From NCBI RefSeq assembly GCF_900100495.1, contig NZ_FNCT01000010.1, forward strand, positions 1 to 64,000: 64,000 nucleotides of DNA, given 5' to 3'. The stretch is from Pseudomonas benzenivorans (GTDB lineage: Bacteria; Pseudomonadota; Gammaproteobacteria; Pseudomonadales; Pseudomonadaceae). Below the pieces are notes generated by a model. The model was not told where the DNA came from and did not search any database. It saw only the letters and a list, made by a program, of their open reading frames with translations. Position numbers and translations under genes: made by a program. This document shows positions 35,404-43,783 of the stretch, piece after piece (position 1 is the stretch's first letter; every line of letters begins with the position of its first letter).

Positions 35404-37050
35404 TTAGAATGTGGTTTTCACGTAGACGGAGACGAAATCACGGTCGGCCAGCGACTGCTCGTAGCTGAAGTCGCCGTCCTCGCGCAGCCCGGCGCCCTTC
35501 TTGCCGAAGAAGTTCACGTAGTTGACGCCGAAGTCCCAGCGCTGCAGGTAGGTGGCCTTGAGCCCGAGGCTCCAGTCGCCGGCATGGGTGTTGCCGAAGC
35601 CGGCCTTGCTCACCGCCGAGGAACGCCCGTCGAGCACCACGCCGAAGCCCACCGGCACGCTCAGGTCGAGGCCGTCGGCCACCTGGAAGTAGGCCGGCTC
35701 GGCCAGCACGCGCAGCGCCGTGGCGTCGCGGGTGGTGTTGGAATCCAGCGCCGCGCGGTTGTCGGTGACGCTGAGGGTGCGGTTCCAGGCCAGTTCGGCG
35801 ATCACCGAGCCACCGTCCCAGAGCTGGCTGGGCGACAGCAGGTAGATGGTCGAGAGGTTGACGTGGGCGGTCTTGCCCTTGGCGTAGAGCGCATCGTCGC
35901 TGTTGTCCGCGGCCATACCGGGCAGCACCACCTGCAGGTTGCTGACCAGCGGCGCGTCCCAGCGCAGCGAGGCCTCGCCGGCGAAGTTGAACGGGCCATA
36001 GGCGGTGGAGAAGCTGGCGCCGAGGGTCTTGATGTCTTCGGCGTAGACCTGGCGGTAGGAGCTGAGAATCGGCAGGCCGGTGGCGGCGAACGCCGCGCCG
36101 TCCAGGTAGGCGTACAGGCCGCTGGGCGCCTTGTCGTGATACTGGGCGGCGTAGAAGCCGAGTTCCAGTTCGGTGCCTTCCGGCTTGTAGCGCAGTTGCA
36201 TGCCGCCCTGCCCCGAGTCCTTGGCGCTGATGTCGCCGCCGTTGACCGTGGCGTTGCCGAACACCTGCTGCAGGTCGCCCGAGCCGTGGCCGATGGCGTC
36301 GACGTCGCTCAGGTAGCTGCCGGCGCCCGGCACGTTGGAGCGGTCCCACTCGAACTGGTAGTAGGCGCCGACCGACAGCTGCGGGTTGATCTGCAATTGG
36401 CCGGACAGCTGATTGACCGGGCGCAGGATTTCCTTGAACTGGGTGCCCGGCACGCTGAGCAGCTTGACCACGTCGATCGGCCCCTGGGCGTTGGCGATGC
36501 CGTTGCCGCCGTAGAACAGGCTCTCGCCGTAGATCAGGCTGTGCTGGCCGAGGCGCAGGGTGCCCTGGCTCGACTCGCCGACATTGCCGCGGACGAACAC
36601 GAAGGCATCGAGGATCTCGGCGTCGCGGCCGTGCAGATCGCGGGTATCGTCGAGGAAATCTTCCTGCAGGTCGCTGTCGGTGTCCTGGTTGTAGATATCG
36701 TCGTACCAGGCCGCGCCACTGACCCGCAGACCGTAGTTCTGCGTGCTGAGATCGAACTCGGAGAGCACATCCAGGCGGTTGGAGACCAGACCGCGGTCGA
36801 AGTTGTTGTCGCCCTGGCTCTGGATATTCGGATAGAGCCCGCCGGCGGTCGGCGAGTCGGTGATGGCGCTGTCCTGCCCCTGCAGGCGGTAGGCCAGGCT
36901 GTATTTCAGCGTGTTGTCCCAGCGCGCCCGCCACTCGGAATCGCCCAGGTCGAACTGCATGGCGCTGGCGCTCGACAGCGGCAGCGCGACGCCGATGGCG
37001 GTGGCCAGGGCGGCACGCGTGAAGATGGCAACACCTTTACGACTTTTCAT
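35404..37050 (-). CDS. DUF1302 family outer-membrane beta-barrel protein
   Basis: A 548-residue protein with a signal peptide (to about residue 30, PLSSASA/MQFD). The hallmark DUF1302 opening follows: FDLGDSEWRARWDNTLKYSL. Alternating hydrophobic strands continue to an aromatic C-terminal residue (DFVSVYVKTTF), as expected for a barrel inserted by the BAM complex. ATG 37050 follows GAGG. Members occur with DUF1329 and MMPL genes in steroid-, aromatic- and hydrocarbon-degrading bacteria. A role in moving hydrophobic substrates across the outer membrane is likely but unproven. Confidence 0.88.
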   Translation of the reverse strand: MKSRKGVAIFTRAALATAIGVALPLSSASAMQFDLGDSEWRARWDNTLKYSLAYRLQGQDSAITDSPTAGGLYPNIQSQGDNNFDRGLVSNRLDVLSEFDLSTQNYGLRVSGAAWYDDIYNQDTDSDLQEDFLDDTRDLHGRDAEILDAFVFVRGNVGESSQGTLRLGQHSLIYGESLFYGGNGIANAQGPIDVVKLLSVPGTQFKEILRPVNQLSGQLQINPQLSVGAYYQFEWDRSNVPGAGSYLSDVDAIGHGSGDLQQVFGNATVNGGDISAKDSGQGGMQLRYKPEGTELELGFYAAQYHDKAPSGLYAYLDGAAFAATGLPILSSYRQVYAEDIKTLGASFSTAYGPFNFAGEASLRWDAPLVSNLQVVLPGMAADNSDDALYAKGKTAHVNLSTIYLLSPSQLWDGGSVIAELAWNRTLSVTDNRAALDSNTTRDATALRVLAEPAYFQVADGLDLSVPVGFGVVLDGRSSAVSKAGFGNTHAGDWSLGLKATYLQRWDFGVNYVNFFGKKGAGLREDGDFSYEQSLADRDFVSVYVKTTF

Positions 37051-37216
37051 ACTCAACCTCATTGTTTTTATTATCAATTTGCTCGCTGGCCGAACGGCCG
37101 CCGAGACTCGATGGAGCTATTCAATTCACACGCAGTGGACTCGCTCCGCGCTTGCAACGCCTGCTTCGCCCTCCCGCAGTTGTGCTTCGGTCTACTTCGA
37201 GCCCGCTGCCCGCCTC

Positions 37217-37260
37217 CCTCATCCGGCGCTTCGCGCCACCTTCTCCCGGAGGGAGAAGGA
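37217..37260. repeat. CCTTCTCCC ... GGATGAGGG palindrome, copy 2 (inverted)
   Basis: CCCTCATCCGGCGCTTCGCG continues CCACCTTCTCCCGGAGGGAG and AAGG. Its reverse complement matches copy 1 at 33931 over 44 bases with about two differences. It lies in the 267-base gap between the SDR and DUF1302 genes. Confidence 0.8.
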
Positions 37261-37317
37261 CATAAGGAAGGCGTCCCGCGCGACTTTCACGCCAATGGGC
37301 CCGCCCGGTGATTCGTC

Positions 37318-38085
37318 TCAGGGATAGGTGGAGGCCAGGCCGCCATCCACCGGGATGTTCACGCCGTTGATCCAGCGCGACTCGTCGGCGCAGAGGAAGG
37401 CGATCACCGGCGCCACCTCGTCGGCATAGGCCGGACGCTTGATGCGATGGGCATCGGCTTGCGCCCGCTCGGCGCCGAGCATGGTCACGAACTCGTTGAG
37501 GATCGGGGTGAACACCGGGCCGGGGGCCACGCAGTTCATCCGCACCGAGGTGTCCATGAACCAGGGCTGCGCCTGCATCTGGGTCCAGACGATCAGCGCC
37601 TCCTTGAAGTACTGGTAGCAGGTCGCGGCCGCCACCGGATGCGCGTCCAGCCAGGCCTCGCCCGCGGCGAAGCCGTCGACCGCACCCAGGGCGCGGTGCA
37701 GGGCCAGGCGCTGCGGCCATTCGGCGCCGAGCACCGAGGAGACGTTGACGATGGCGCCGCCGCTGGCGATGCGTGGCAGCAGCGCCGCGCTCAGATGGCG
37801 CAGGCCCAGGTAGTTGACCCGCGCCACCAGCTGCGGCTCGGCGGTGCCGGGCACCCCGGCGATGTTGCACAGGCCGTCGACCTTGGCCGGCAGCTGCTGC
37901 ACGGCGGCATCGATGGCGGCGGGATGGCTGAGGTCGGCCTGGACGAAGGCATCCAGGCTCAGGCTGGGTTCGTTGCGGTCCACGCCGATGACGCTGGCGC
38001 CGTGGGCACGCAGGGTTCGGGCGGTTTCGGCGCCGATGCCCGAGGAGACCCCGGTCACGACGATCGTCTTGTTGGTCAGCTTCAT
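37318..38085 (-). CDS. Short-chain dehydrogenase, 3-alpha-hydroxysteroid dehydrogenase-like
   Basis: A 255-residue SDR. The cofactor motif TGVSSGIG is at residues 11-18, serine 116-117 in VNVSS, and Tyr157 with Lys161 in CYQYFKEAL. The short NAG-like segment (NIAGVPG) and the insert after the active-site serine resemble 3-alpha-hydroxysteroid dehydrogenase/carbonyl reductase proteins. ATG 38085 is chosen because it starts MKLTNKTIVVTG; the upstream in-frame stretch lacks family similarity. It is the first gene after the sigma-54 promoter at 38185-38200, so it is probably the lead gene of the DUF1302-DUF1329-Ycf48-MMPL operon. Confidence 0.83.
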   Translation of the reverse strand: MKLTNKTIVVTGVSSGIGAETARTLRAHGASVIGVDRNEPSLSLDAFVQADLSHPAAIDAAVQQLPAKVDGLCNIAGVPGTAEPQLVARVNYLGLRHLSAALLPRIASGGAIVNVSSVLGAEWPQRLALHRALGAVDGFAAGEAWLDAHPVAAATCYQYFKEALIVWTQMQAQPWFMDTSVRMNCVAPGPVFTPILNEFVTMLGAERAQADAHRIKRPAYADEVAPVIAFLCADESRWINGVNIPVDGGLASTYP

Positions 38086-38160
38086 GCGGGTTTCCCGATT
38101 CGTGCTTGTGCTGCCCGGCGCGAGGGCGGCGGCAGCCAAGCCATGTTGTTATTGCCGAAT

Positions 38161-38200
38161 TAGTTAAAGTCGGTAACTAGTTCTAGCAAGCGATATGCCA
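38161..38200 (-). promoter_or_regulatory. Sigma-54 (-24/-12) promoter and start-site palindrome for the SDR/MMPL operon
   Basis: On the minus strand, 38200-38185 reads TGGCATATCGCTTGCT: TGGCAT, five bases, TTGCT. This fits the sigma-54 consensus TGGCAC-N5-TTGCA with the GG and GC pairs correctly spaced. About ten bases downstream, TAGTTA and TAACTA (38161-38179) form a palindrome around the expected start site. The activator gene begins 165 bases away on the other strand. Confidence 0.85.
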
Positions 38201-38364
38201 GCCGCCGGCACTAACGACGAAACCCTTCTGAGTCGCTGGTTTCCGCGTTTTCGTTGGTCAATAGCCGCGAGACGAACGGTGCGGAAAGCCGCAGAAAAGT
38301 GATGATTTCAGCAAATTCATCCTGCACTATGCGGAATATGATTAATCCAATTAAGGGTTTTCCG

Positions 38365-40203
38365 ATGGCAGACAAGCTGATCTCCCTCGCCGAACTTTCC
38401 CGCAGCACGCGGAAAACCCATGCCCGCGGCGCCAGCGAGCAATTGCCGCCCGGCGCCGCACCGACCCTGCAGGACCTGACCGAAGCCCTGCTGTTCAGCC
38501 CCGGCGACGGGCGCATCTGGCTCAACGGTGCGCGCATGCTGCTGATGCACAGCAGCGGCCTCGGCGCACTGCGCCGCGAGCTGATCGAGAGCATGGGCCT
38601 GGCGCGGGCCCGCGGCATCCTGCTGCGCACCGGCTACCACTGTGGCGCGCGGGATGCGGCGCTGATCAGGGAACGCTTCCCCGAGGCCGACACCCTGGCG
38701 GTGTTCGCCGCCGGGCCGATCATCCATGCCCTCGAAGGTGCGGTGAAGGTCGAGCCGGTGCACTTCGAATTCGACATGACCCTGGGCACCTATTACGGCG
38801 AGTTCCTCTGGCACCACTCCAGCGAGGACGATGAACATATCGCCCAGTACGGCATCGGCACCGAGCCGGCCTGCTGGATGCAGACCGGCTACGCCACCGG
38901 CTACACCTCGGCGATGGTCGGCCGGCTGATCCTCTACCGCGAGGTCGAATGCCGCTCCACCGGCTCCAATATCTGCCGGCTGATCGGCAAGCCCGCGGAG
39001 GAATGGGACGATGCCGAGGAGGACCTGGCCGACCTCAACGCCGAACCCTTCGTCGGCAGCGGCGGCAGCACGAGCGCACGCAAGGTCAGCGCCAAGGGCG
39101 GCGACAAGGGCGCCCTGCCGACCGCCCTGCAACCGGAGCAGGCACCGGCACAGGACGGCGAGATGGTCGGCATCTCCTCGGCCTTCAACGCCGCCTGCCA
39201 TATGCTGCGGCGGGTCGCGCCGACCCAGGCGACCGTGCTGTTCACCGGCGAGTCCGGGGTCGGCAAGGAGATGTTCGCGCGCATGCTGCACCGCATCAGC
39301 CCGCGCACCGACGCGCCCTTCGTCGCCATCAACTGCGCGGCGATCCCGGAGAATCTGATGGAGTCGGAACTGTTCGGCGTCGAGCGCGGCGCCTTCACCG
39401 GCGCCACTCAGTCGCGCGCCGGGCGCTTCGAGCGCGCCGATGGCGGCACCCTGTTCCTCGACGAGATTGCCACCCTCAGCCTGGTGGCCCAGGGCAAGCT
39501 GCTGCGCGCCCTGCAGGAGGGCGAGGTCGAGCGGGTCGGCGGCAGCCGCACCCTGAAGGTCGACGTGCGGGTAGTCGCCGCGACCAACGTCGACCTGCGC
39601 GCCGCCGCGCAGCGCGGCGAATTCCGCGAGGACCTGTTCTTCCGCCTCAACGTATTCCCGATCCACCTGCCGCCGCTGCGCGAACGCAAGGAAGACATCC
39701 CACTGCTGATGACCCACTTCCTCCAGCGCTTCACCCAGCGCCACGGCCGCCAGCTCAGCGGTTTCACCCCGCGCACCGCCGACACCCTGCTGGGCTACGA
39801 CTTCCCCGGCAATATCCGCGAATTGCAGAACCTGGTGGAACGCGGCGTGATCAGCGCCCCGGACGGCGGCGCCATCGACCTGGCGCACCTGTTCACCAGC
39901 GGCGAACGCCTGGCCCAGCCGATGTTCTCCATCGGCAGCCGCGGCCAACTGGCCGCGACGCCGAGCGACCAGGCGCCGGCTGCCGGTACGCCGAGCACGG
40001 CGGTCAGCGCAGATGACCAGGGGATCCAGGCCCTGTTCCGCGGCAAGGATCTGGGCCGACTGTCGCTGCAGGAGATCGAGGACAGCATGATCGACCACTG
40101 CCTGGCCGAGGTGAAAGGCAACGTCTCCGAGGCCGCCCGCCGCCTGGGCCTGACCCGCGCGCAACTGTCCTATCGCCTGTCGCGCCGGCCCGCGGGCGAG
40201 TAG
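38365..40203 (+). CDS. XylR_N/V4R sigma-54-dependent transcription activator
   Basis: A 612-residue enhancer-binding protein. Residues about 30-130 match the XylR_N aromatic-sensing domain (GRIWLNGARMLLMHSSGLGA). Residues about 140-210 match V4R (GTYYGEFLWHHSSEDDEHIA; CRSTGSNICRLIGKPAEEW). The AAA+ domain has Walker A GESGVGKE (295-302), the sigma-54 contact loop GAFTGA (342-347) and Walker B GGTLFLDE (360-367). A Fis-type helix-turn-helix ends the protein (VSEAARRLGLTRAQLSYRL). ATG 38365 follows AAGGG; earlier in-frame starts are possible. It belongs to the DmpR/XylR/AreR class that binds aromatic effectors directly, and it is divergent from the operon with the -24/-12 promoter. Confidence 0.92.
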   Translation: MADKLISLAELSRSTRKTHARGASEQLPPGAAPTLQDLTEALLFSPGDGRIWLNGARMLLMHSSGLGALRRELIESMGLARARGILLRTGYHCGARDAALIRERFPEADTLAVFAAGPIIHALEGAVKVEPVHFEFDMTLGTYYGEFLWHHSSEDDEHIAQYGIGTEPACWMQTGYATGYTSAMVGRLILYREVECRSTGSNICRLIGKPAEEWDDAEEDLADLNAEPFVGSGGSTSARKVSAKGGDKGALPTALQPEQAPAQDGEMVGISSAFNAACHMLRRVAPTQATVLFTGESGVGKEMFARMLHRISPRTDAPFVAINCAAIPENLMESELFGVERGAFTGATQSRAGRFERADGGTLFLDEIATLSLVAQGKLLRALQEGEVERVGGSRTLKVDVRVVAATNVDLRAAAQRGEFREDLFFRLNVFPIHLPPLRERKEDIPLLMTHFLQRFTQRHGRQLSGFTPRTADTLLGYDFPGNIRELQNLVERGVISAPDGGAIDLAHLFTSGERLAQPMFSIGSRGQLAATPSDQAPAAGTPSTAVSADDQGIQALFRGKDLGRLSLQEIEDSMIDHCLAEVKGNVSEAARRLGLTRAQLSYRLSRRPAGE

Positions 40204-40215
40204 CGAATCGCCCTT

Positions 40216-40274
40216 GTAGGGTGCGCCGCGCGCACCCTGGCCACGATCACCCGGTGCGCGCAGCGCACCCTACG
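40216..40274. repeat. GTAGGGTGCGC/GCGCACCCTAC palindrome pair after the sigma-54 activator
   Basis: GTAGGGTGCGCCGCGCGCAC faces GGTGCGCGCAGCGCACCCTA across a short spacer. It is followed at about 40340-40470 by REP-like CGCCGCCCGGCCCCTCCCAC and TGTGGGAGGGGCTTTAGCCG arms. The rest of the 575-base gap before vanA, from about 40500, is AT-richer and carries the VanR operators and promoter. Confidence 0.72.
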
Positions 40275-40574
40275 GGAGTTCGCGCTGCCTTATCGCCTGT
40301 CGCGCCGACCGGGGGGGCGAGTGAAAGCGTCGCGGTTGAAGCGGAGCGCCGCCCGGCCCCTCCCACAAAACAGGGCTTTCGAATCGTGCTGGCAATGCGT
40401 TATCTCAACGACCGACAGGATATCGATCCCACTGCGATGCTCCTGTGGGAGGGGCTTTAGCCGCGAGCTTTTCGATGCCCCCCGCGACCAAGCCTCTACC
40501 TAGAAAACTTCGAGAACCTCGAGAACCTTCCTCGGCAAACACGCCAGGGGGCACGATTCGATCTGCCTATCGAA

Positions 40575-40592
40575 ATTGGATCCAAATCCAAT
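40575..40592 (+). promoter_or_regulatory. Distal VanR-like operator
   Basis: ATTGGATCCAAATCCAAT contains ATTGGATCCAA followed by a second ATCCAAT half-site. It shares ATTGGATCCAA with the proximal operator 157 bases downstream and could allow looping repression. Confidence 0.6.
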
Positions 40593-40705
40593 ATATCGCC
40601 CGACACGCATCTGCTGCTGACTGCGCAACCTATGCTTTTAAAACCCTTAAACCCTTAAAAAGTCCGATAACCGAACACAACAAACCCTGAACGCAGCCTT
40701 TTACT

Positions 40706-40747
40706 TTGACAAGTACCCTCCTCTGCGCAAATTATTGGATCCAATAA
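40706..40747 (+). promoter_or_regulatory. vanA promoter with overlapping VanR operator
   Basis: TTGACA at 40706-40711 is a good -35. A -10-like AAATTAT lies 17-18 bases later and runs into the perfect 16-base palindrome TTATTGGATCCAATAA (40732-40747). ATTGGATCCAAT is the VanR operator known from the Caulobacter vanAB system. An operator overlapping the -10 fits repression by VanR relieved by vanillate. Confidence 0.85.
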
Positions 40748-40778
40748 CAACAAACAAGGCCCACTCAGGAGAGCCTCC

Positions 40779-41855
40779 ATGTTCCCGAAAAATACCTGGT
40801 ACGTAGCCTGCACCCCGGATGAGATCGCCGAGAAACCGCTCGGCCGGCAGATCTGCGGGGAGAAGATCGCCTTCTACCGCGGGCCGCAAGGCAGGGTCGC
40901 GGCGGTCGAGGATTTCTGCCCGCACCGTGGCGCGCCCTTGTCCCTGGGCTTCGTCGAGGACGGCCAGTTGATTTGTGGCTATCACGGCCTGGCCATGGGT
41001 GCCGATGGCAAGACCGCCGCAATGCCGGGCCAGCGCGTGCGCGGTTTCCCGTGCATCCGCAGCTACCCGGTGGAGGAGCGTTACGGCTTTATCTGGGTCT
41101 GGCCGGGCGACGCCGAGCAGGCCGACCCGGCACTGATCCATCACCTGGAATGGGCCGACAACCCGGACTGGGCCTATGGCGGCGGGCTGTTCCATATCGA
41201 GTGCGACTACCGCCTGATGATCGACAACCTGATGGACCTGACTCACGAGACCTATGTGCACGCCTCCAGCATCGGCCAGAAGGAAATCGACGAGGTCGCG
41301 CCGGTGACCACGGTCGAAGGCGACAACGTGGTCACCAGCCGACATATGCAGAACATCATGGCCCCGCCGTTCTGGCGCATGGCCCTGCGCGGCAACGGCC
41401 TAGCCGACGACGTGCCGGTGGACCGCTGGCAGATCTGCCGCTTCAGCCCGCCGAGCCATGTGCTGATCGAGGTGGGCGTGGCCCACGCCGGTAAGGGCGG
41501 TTATCAGGCCGCGCCGAGCGACAAGGCGGCGAGCATCGTGGTCGATTTCATCACCCCGGAAACCGAGACCTCGATCTGGTACTTCTGGGGCATGGCGCGC
41601 AGCTTCAAACCCGACGACCAGGCACTCACCGACAGCATCCGCGAAGGCCAGGGCAAGATTTTCAGCGAAGACCTGCAGATGCTCGAACAGCAGCAGGCCA
41701 ACCTGCTGGCCCATCCGCAGCGCCAACTGCTCAAACTGAATATCGATGCCGGCGGCGTACAGTCGCGGCGCATCCTCGAACGCCTGATCGCCCAGGAACG
41801 AGCGCCAGCCGCGACGCCCGAACTGATCGCCAGCACCTCCATTGCCGCCCAATAA
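40779..41855 (+). CDS. vanA: Vanillate O-demethylase oxygenase subunit
   Basis: A 358-residue Rieske oxygenase that removes the methyl group of vanillate as formaldehyde, giving protocatechuate. The Rieske ligands are Cys47-x-His49 (CPHRGAPLS) and Cys66-x2-His69 (CGYHGLAMG). The mononuclear iron site lies in NLMDLTHETYVH. The N-terminus MFPKNTWYVACTPDEI is typical of VanA. AGGAGAG is upstream of the ATG. It is followed after ten bases by vanB. No formaldehyde dehydrogenase gene is seen in the window. Confidence 0.96.
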   Translation: MFPKNTWYVACTPDEIAEKPLGRQICGEKIAFYRGPQGRVAAVEDFCPHRGAPLSLGFVEDGQLICGYHGLAMGADGKTAAMPGQRVRGFPCIRSYPVEERYGFIWVWPGDAEQADPALIHHLEWADNPDWAYGGGLFHIECDYRLMIDNLMDLTHETYVHASSIGQKEIDEVAPVTTVEGDNVVTSRHMQNIMAPPFWRMALRGNGLADDVPVDRWQICRFSPPSHVLIEVGVAHAGKGGYQAAPSDKAASIVVDFITPETETSIWYFWGMARSFKPDDQALTDSIREGQGKIFSEDLQMLEQQQANLLAHPQRQLLKLNIDAGGVQSRRILERLIAQERAPAATPELIASTSIAAQ

Positions 41856-41865
41856 GGAGCGTCCT

Positions 41866-42819
41866 GTGATCGAAGTATCAGTAGTCGCCCGCCACAGCCA
41901 GGCCCAGGATATCTGCAGCTTCGAACTGGCCCGCGCCGACGGCGCGCCGCTGCCGGCCTTCGAGGCCGGCGCCCATATCGACGTGCACCTGCCCGACGGT
42001 TTGATCCGCCAATACTCGCTGTGCAATCCGCCCTGGGAACAGCAGCGCTACCTGATCGGCGTGCTCAAGGATCCCGCTTCGCGCGGCGGCTCCCGGGCCA
42101 TGCACGAGCAGATGCAGGTGGGCCAAAAACTCGCGATCAGCGAACCGCGCAACCTGTTTCCCCTGGCCGAGGACGCCCAACGCAGCCTTCTGTTCGCCGG
42201 CGGCATCGGCATCACCCCGATCCTGTGCATGGCCGAACGCTTGCACCAGCTCGGCGCCGATTTCCAGCTGCACTACTGCGCCCGTTCCAGCGAGCGTGCG
42301 GCCTTCGTCGAACGCCTGCAGGCATCACCGTTCGCCGAGCGCGTGCAGTTGCATTTCGATGATGGCCCAGCCGCCCAGCGCCTGGACGCCGCCGCCCTGC
42401 TCGCCAAGCCCGCGGCCGATACGCACCTCTATGTCTGCGGCCCGGGCGGCTTCATGGCGCACGTGCTGAGCACGGCCAAGGCCCAGGGCTGGGCCGATGA
42501 ACGCGCGCACCGCGAGTATTTCGCCGCCGCGCCCGTCAGCCATGAGCACGACGGCAGCTTCGCCGTGCAGCTCGTCAGCAGCGGCCAGATCCTACAGATT
42601 CCCGCCGACAAGAGCGTCGCCGCAGTGCTCGAAGCCTCCGGCATTGTCATCCCACTGTCCTGCGAGCAAGGCATCTGCGGCACCTGCCTGACCCGGGTAC
42701 TGGCCGGCGAACCGGAACACCGCGACCTTTTCCTCACCGAAGCCGAACAGGCGCAGAACGACCAGTTCACCCCTTGCTGCTCGCGGGCGAAGAGTCCGTT
42801 GCTGGTGTTGGATCTGTAA
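41866..42819 (+). CDS. vanB: Vanillate O-demethylase reductase subunit
   Basis: A 317-residue reductase of the phthalate dioxygenase reductase type. A flavin-binding domain (RQYSLCNPPWE) is followed by the NADH domain (GGIGITPILCMAERL; YVCGPGGFM) and a C-terminal [2Fe-2S] domain (CEQGICGTCLTRVL with a later CC pair). GTG 41866 follows AAGGAG and gives the standard start (VIEVSVVARHSQ). An upstream in-frame ATG lies inside vanA and has no ribosome site. Confidence 0.95.
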   Translation: MIEVSVVARHSQAQDICSFELARADGAPLPAFEAGAHIDVHLPDGLIRQYSLCNPPWEQQRYLIGVLKDPASRGGSRAMHEQMQVGQKLAISEPRNLFPLAEDAQRSLLFAGGIGITPILCMAERLHQLGADFQLHYCARSSERAAFVERLQASPFAERVQLHFDDGPAAQRLDAAALLAKPAADTHLYVCGPGGFMAHVLSTAKAQGWADERAHREYFAAAPVSHEHDGSFAVQLVSSGQILQIPADKSVAAVLEASGIVIPLSCEQGICGTCLTRVLAGEPEHRDLFLTEAEQAQNDQFTPCCSRAKSPLLVLDL

Positions 42820-42857
42820 CCCGTAGATCCTATGTTCCTACGCAAGTCTCGCAGGAC

Positions 42858-42960
42858 GTAAGAGCGGGCCATGCCCGCGATGCCCTTGCCGAGCACGCCC
42901 TATTCGCGGCCATGGGCCGCTCCTACGAATCCCCTGAACCCCCGGATGCAATCCGGGGGA
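42858..42960. repeat. REP-like palindrome and CCCGGATGCAATCCGGGG element between vanB and vanR
   Basis: GTAAGAGCGGGCCATGCCCG faces GCGGCCATGGGCCGCTCCTA across 42858-42926. CCCCCGGATGCAATCCGGGG follows at 42940. The region separates the convergent vanB and vanR genes. Confidence 0.75.
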
Positions 42961-42990
42961 AGCTCCATCGTTCCCCGGATTACGCTGGCG

Positions 42991-43728
42991 CTAATCCAGG
43001 ATACGGCCCTCCACCGCGCCCTTGTGAATCACCTTGAGCCCCTCGCTGGCGACCTTGCTCGGGCCGAAGATCTCCGCATAACGCAGGGTCGCGTTGGCGT
43101 GCTCGCGCATGATCGCTTCGGCCCGCGCGCCCTGGCCGTTGACCAAGGCGTCGAACACCGCGTGGTGCTGCATGTGGGCGAAATTGAAGCGGCGGTACTC
43201 GCGCGCCATGTCGTGCAGGTCGACCGCCAGCGAGCTGACCGAAGCGAACGGCAGGTGGTCGTTGCGCGCCAGGGCCACGGCGATGGCCGGGTTGCCGCTG
43301 GCGGCGAGGATCAGTTGATGGAAGCGCATGTTCAAGTCGTGGTAGGCCTCGAGGTCCGCCTCCAGCACATAGCCCTTGGCGAACAACCGATCGCCCTGCT
43401 CCAGGCATTCGTGCAAGGCCTGACGCACCCCGGCGTCGATGCCGCGCTCCGCCGCCTGGCGCGCGGCCAAGCCCTCGAGCACGCCGCGCACCTCGACCGC
43501 GCCGGCGATCTCCACCGGACTGACCGCGCGCACCGTGTAGCCACGCCCGGCGCACTTGGCCAGCAGCCCCTCCTGCTCCAGGGTGCGAAAGGCGATGCGC
43601 ACCGGCGTGCGCGACACCTGCAGCAGCTCGGCGGTGGGGATCTCGGCGATCCGCTCGCCCGCCGCCAGTTCCCCGGAAGCGATCATCTTGCGCAGCGCGA
43701 TCAGAACGCGCTGACCCGGCTTACTCAT
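42991..43728 (-). CDS. vanR: GntR/FadR-family repressor of vanAB
   Basis: A 245-residue GntR-type regulator. The N-terminal winged helix has GERIAEIPTAELLQVSRTPV and RIAFRTLEQEGLL. The C-terminal FCD ligand domain has DLNMRFHQLILAASGNPAIA and the metal-site-like HHAVFDAL. ATG 43728 follows TGGGGA; a TTG eight codons upstream is less likely. VanR represses vanAB until vanillate binds; matching operators precede vanA. The gene is convergent with vanB and co-directional with the TetR gene upstream. Confidence 0.92.
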   Translation of the reverse strand: MSKPGQRVLIALRKMIASGELAAGERIAEIPTAELLQVSRTPVRIAFRTLEQEGLLAKCAGRGYTVRAVSPVEIAGAVEVRGVLEGLAARQAAERGIDAGVRQALHECLEQGDRLFAKGYVLEADLEAYHDLNMRFHQLILAASGNPAIAVALARNDHLPFASVSSLAVDLHDMAREYRRFNFAHMQHHAVFDALVNGQGARAEAIMREHANATLRYAEIFGPSKVASEGLKVIHKGAVEGRILD

Positions 43729-43783
43729 AGCATTCCCCAGCCACTGCTCCAATGGGTGCCATCATAGCGCAGCCAAGGCGCGC

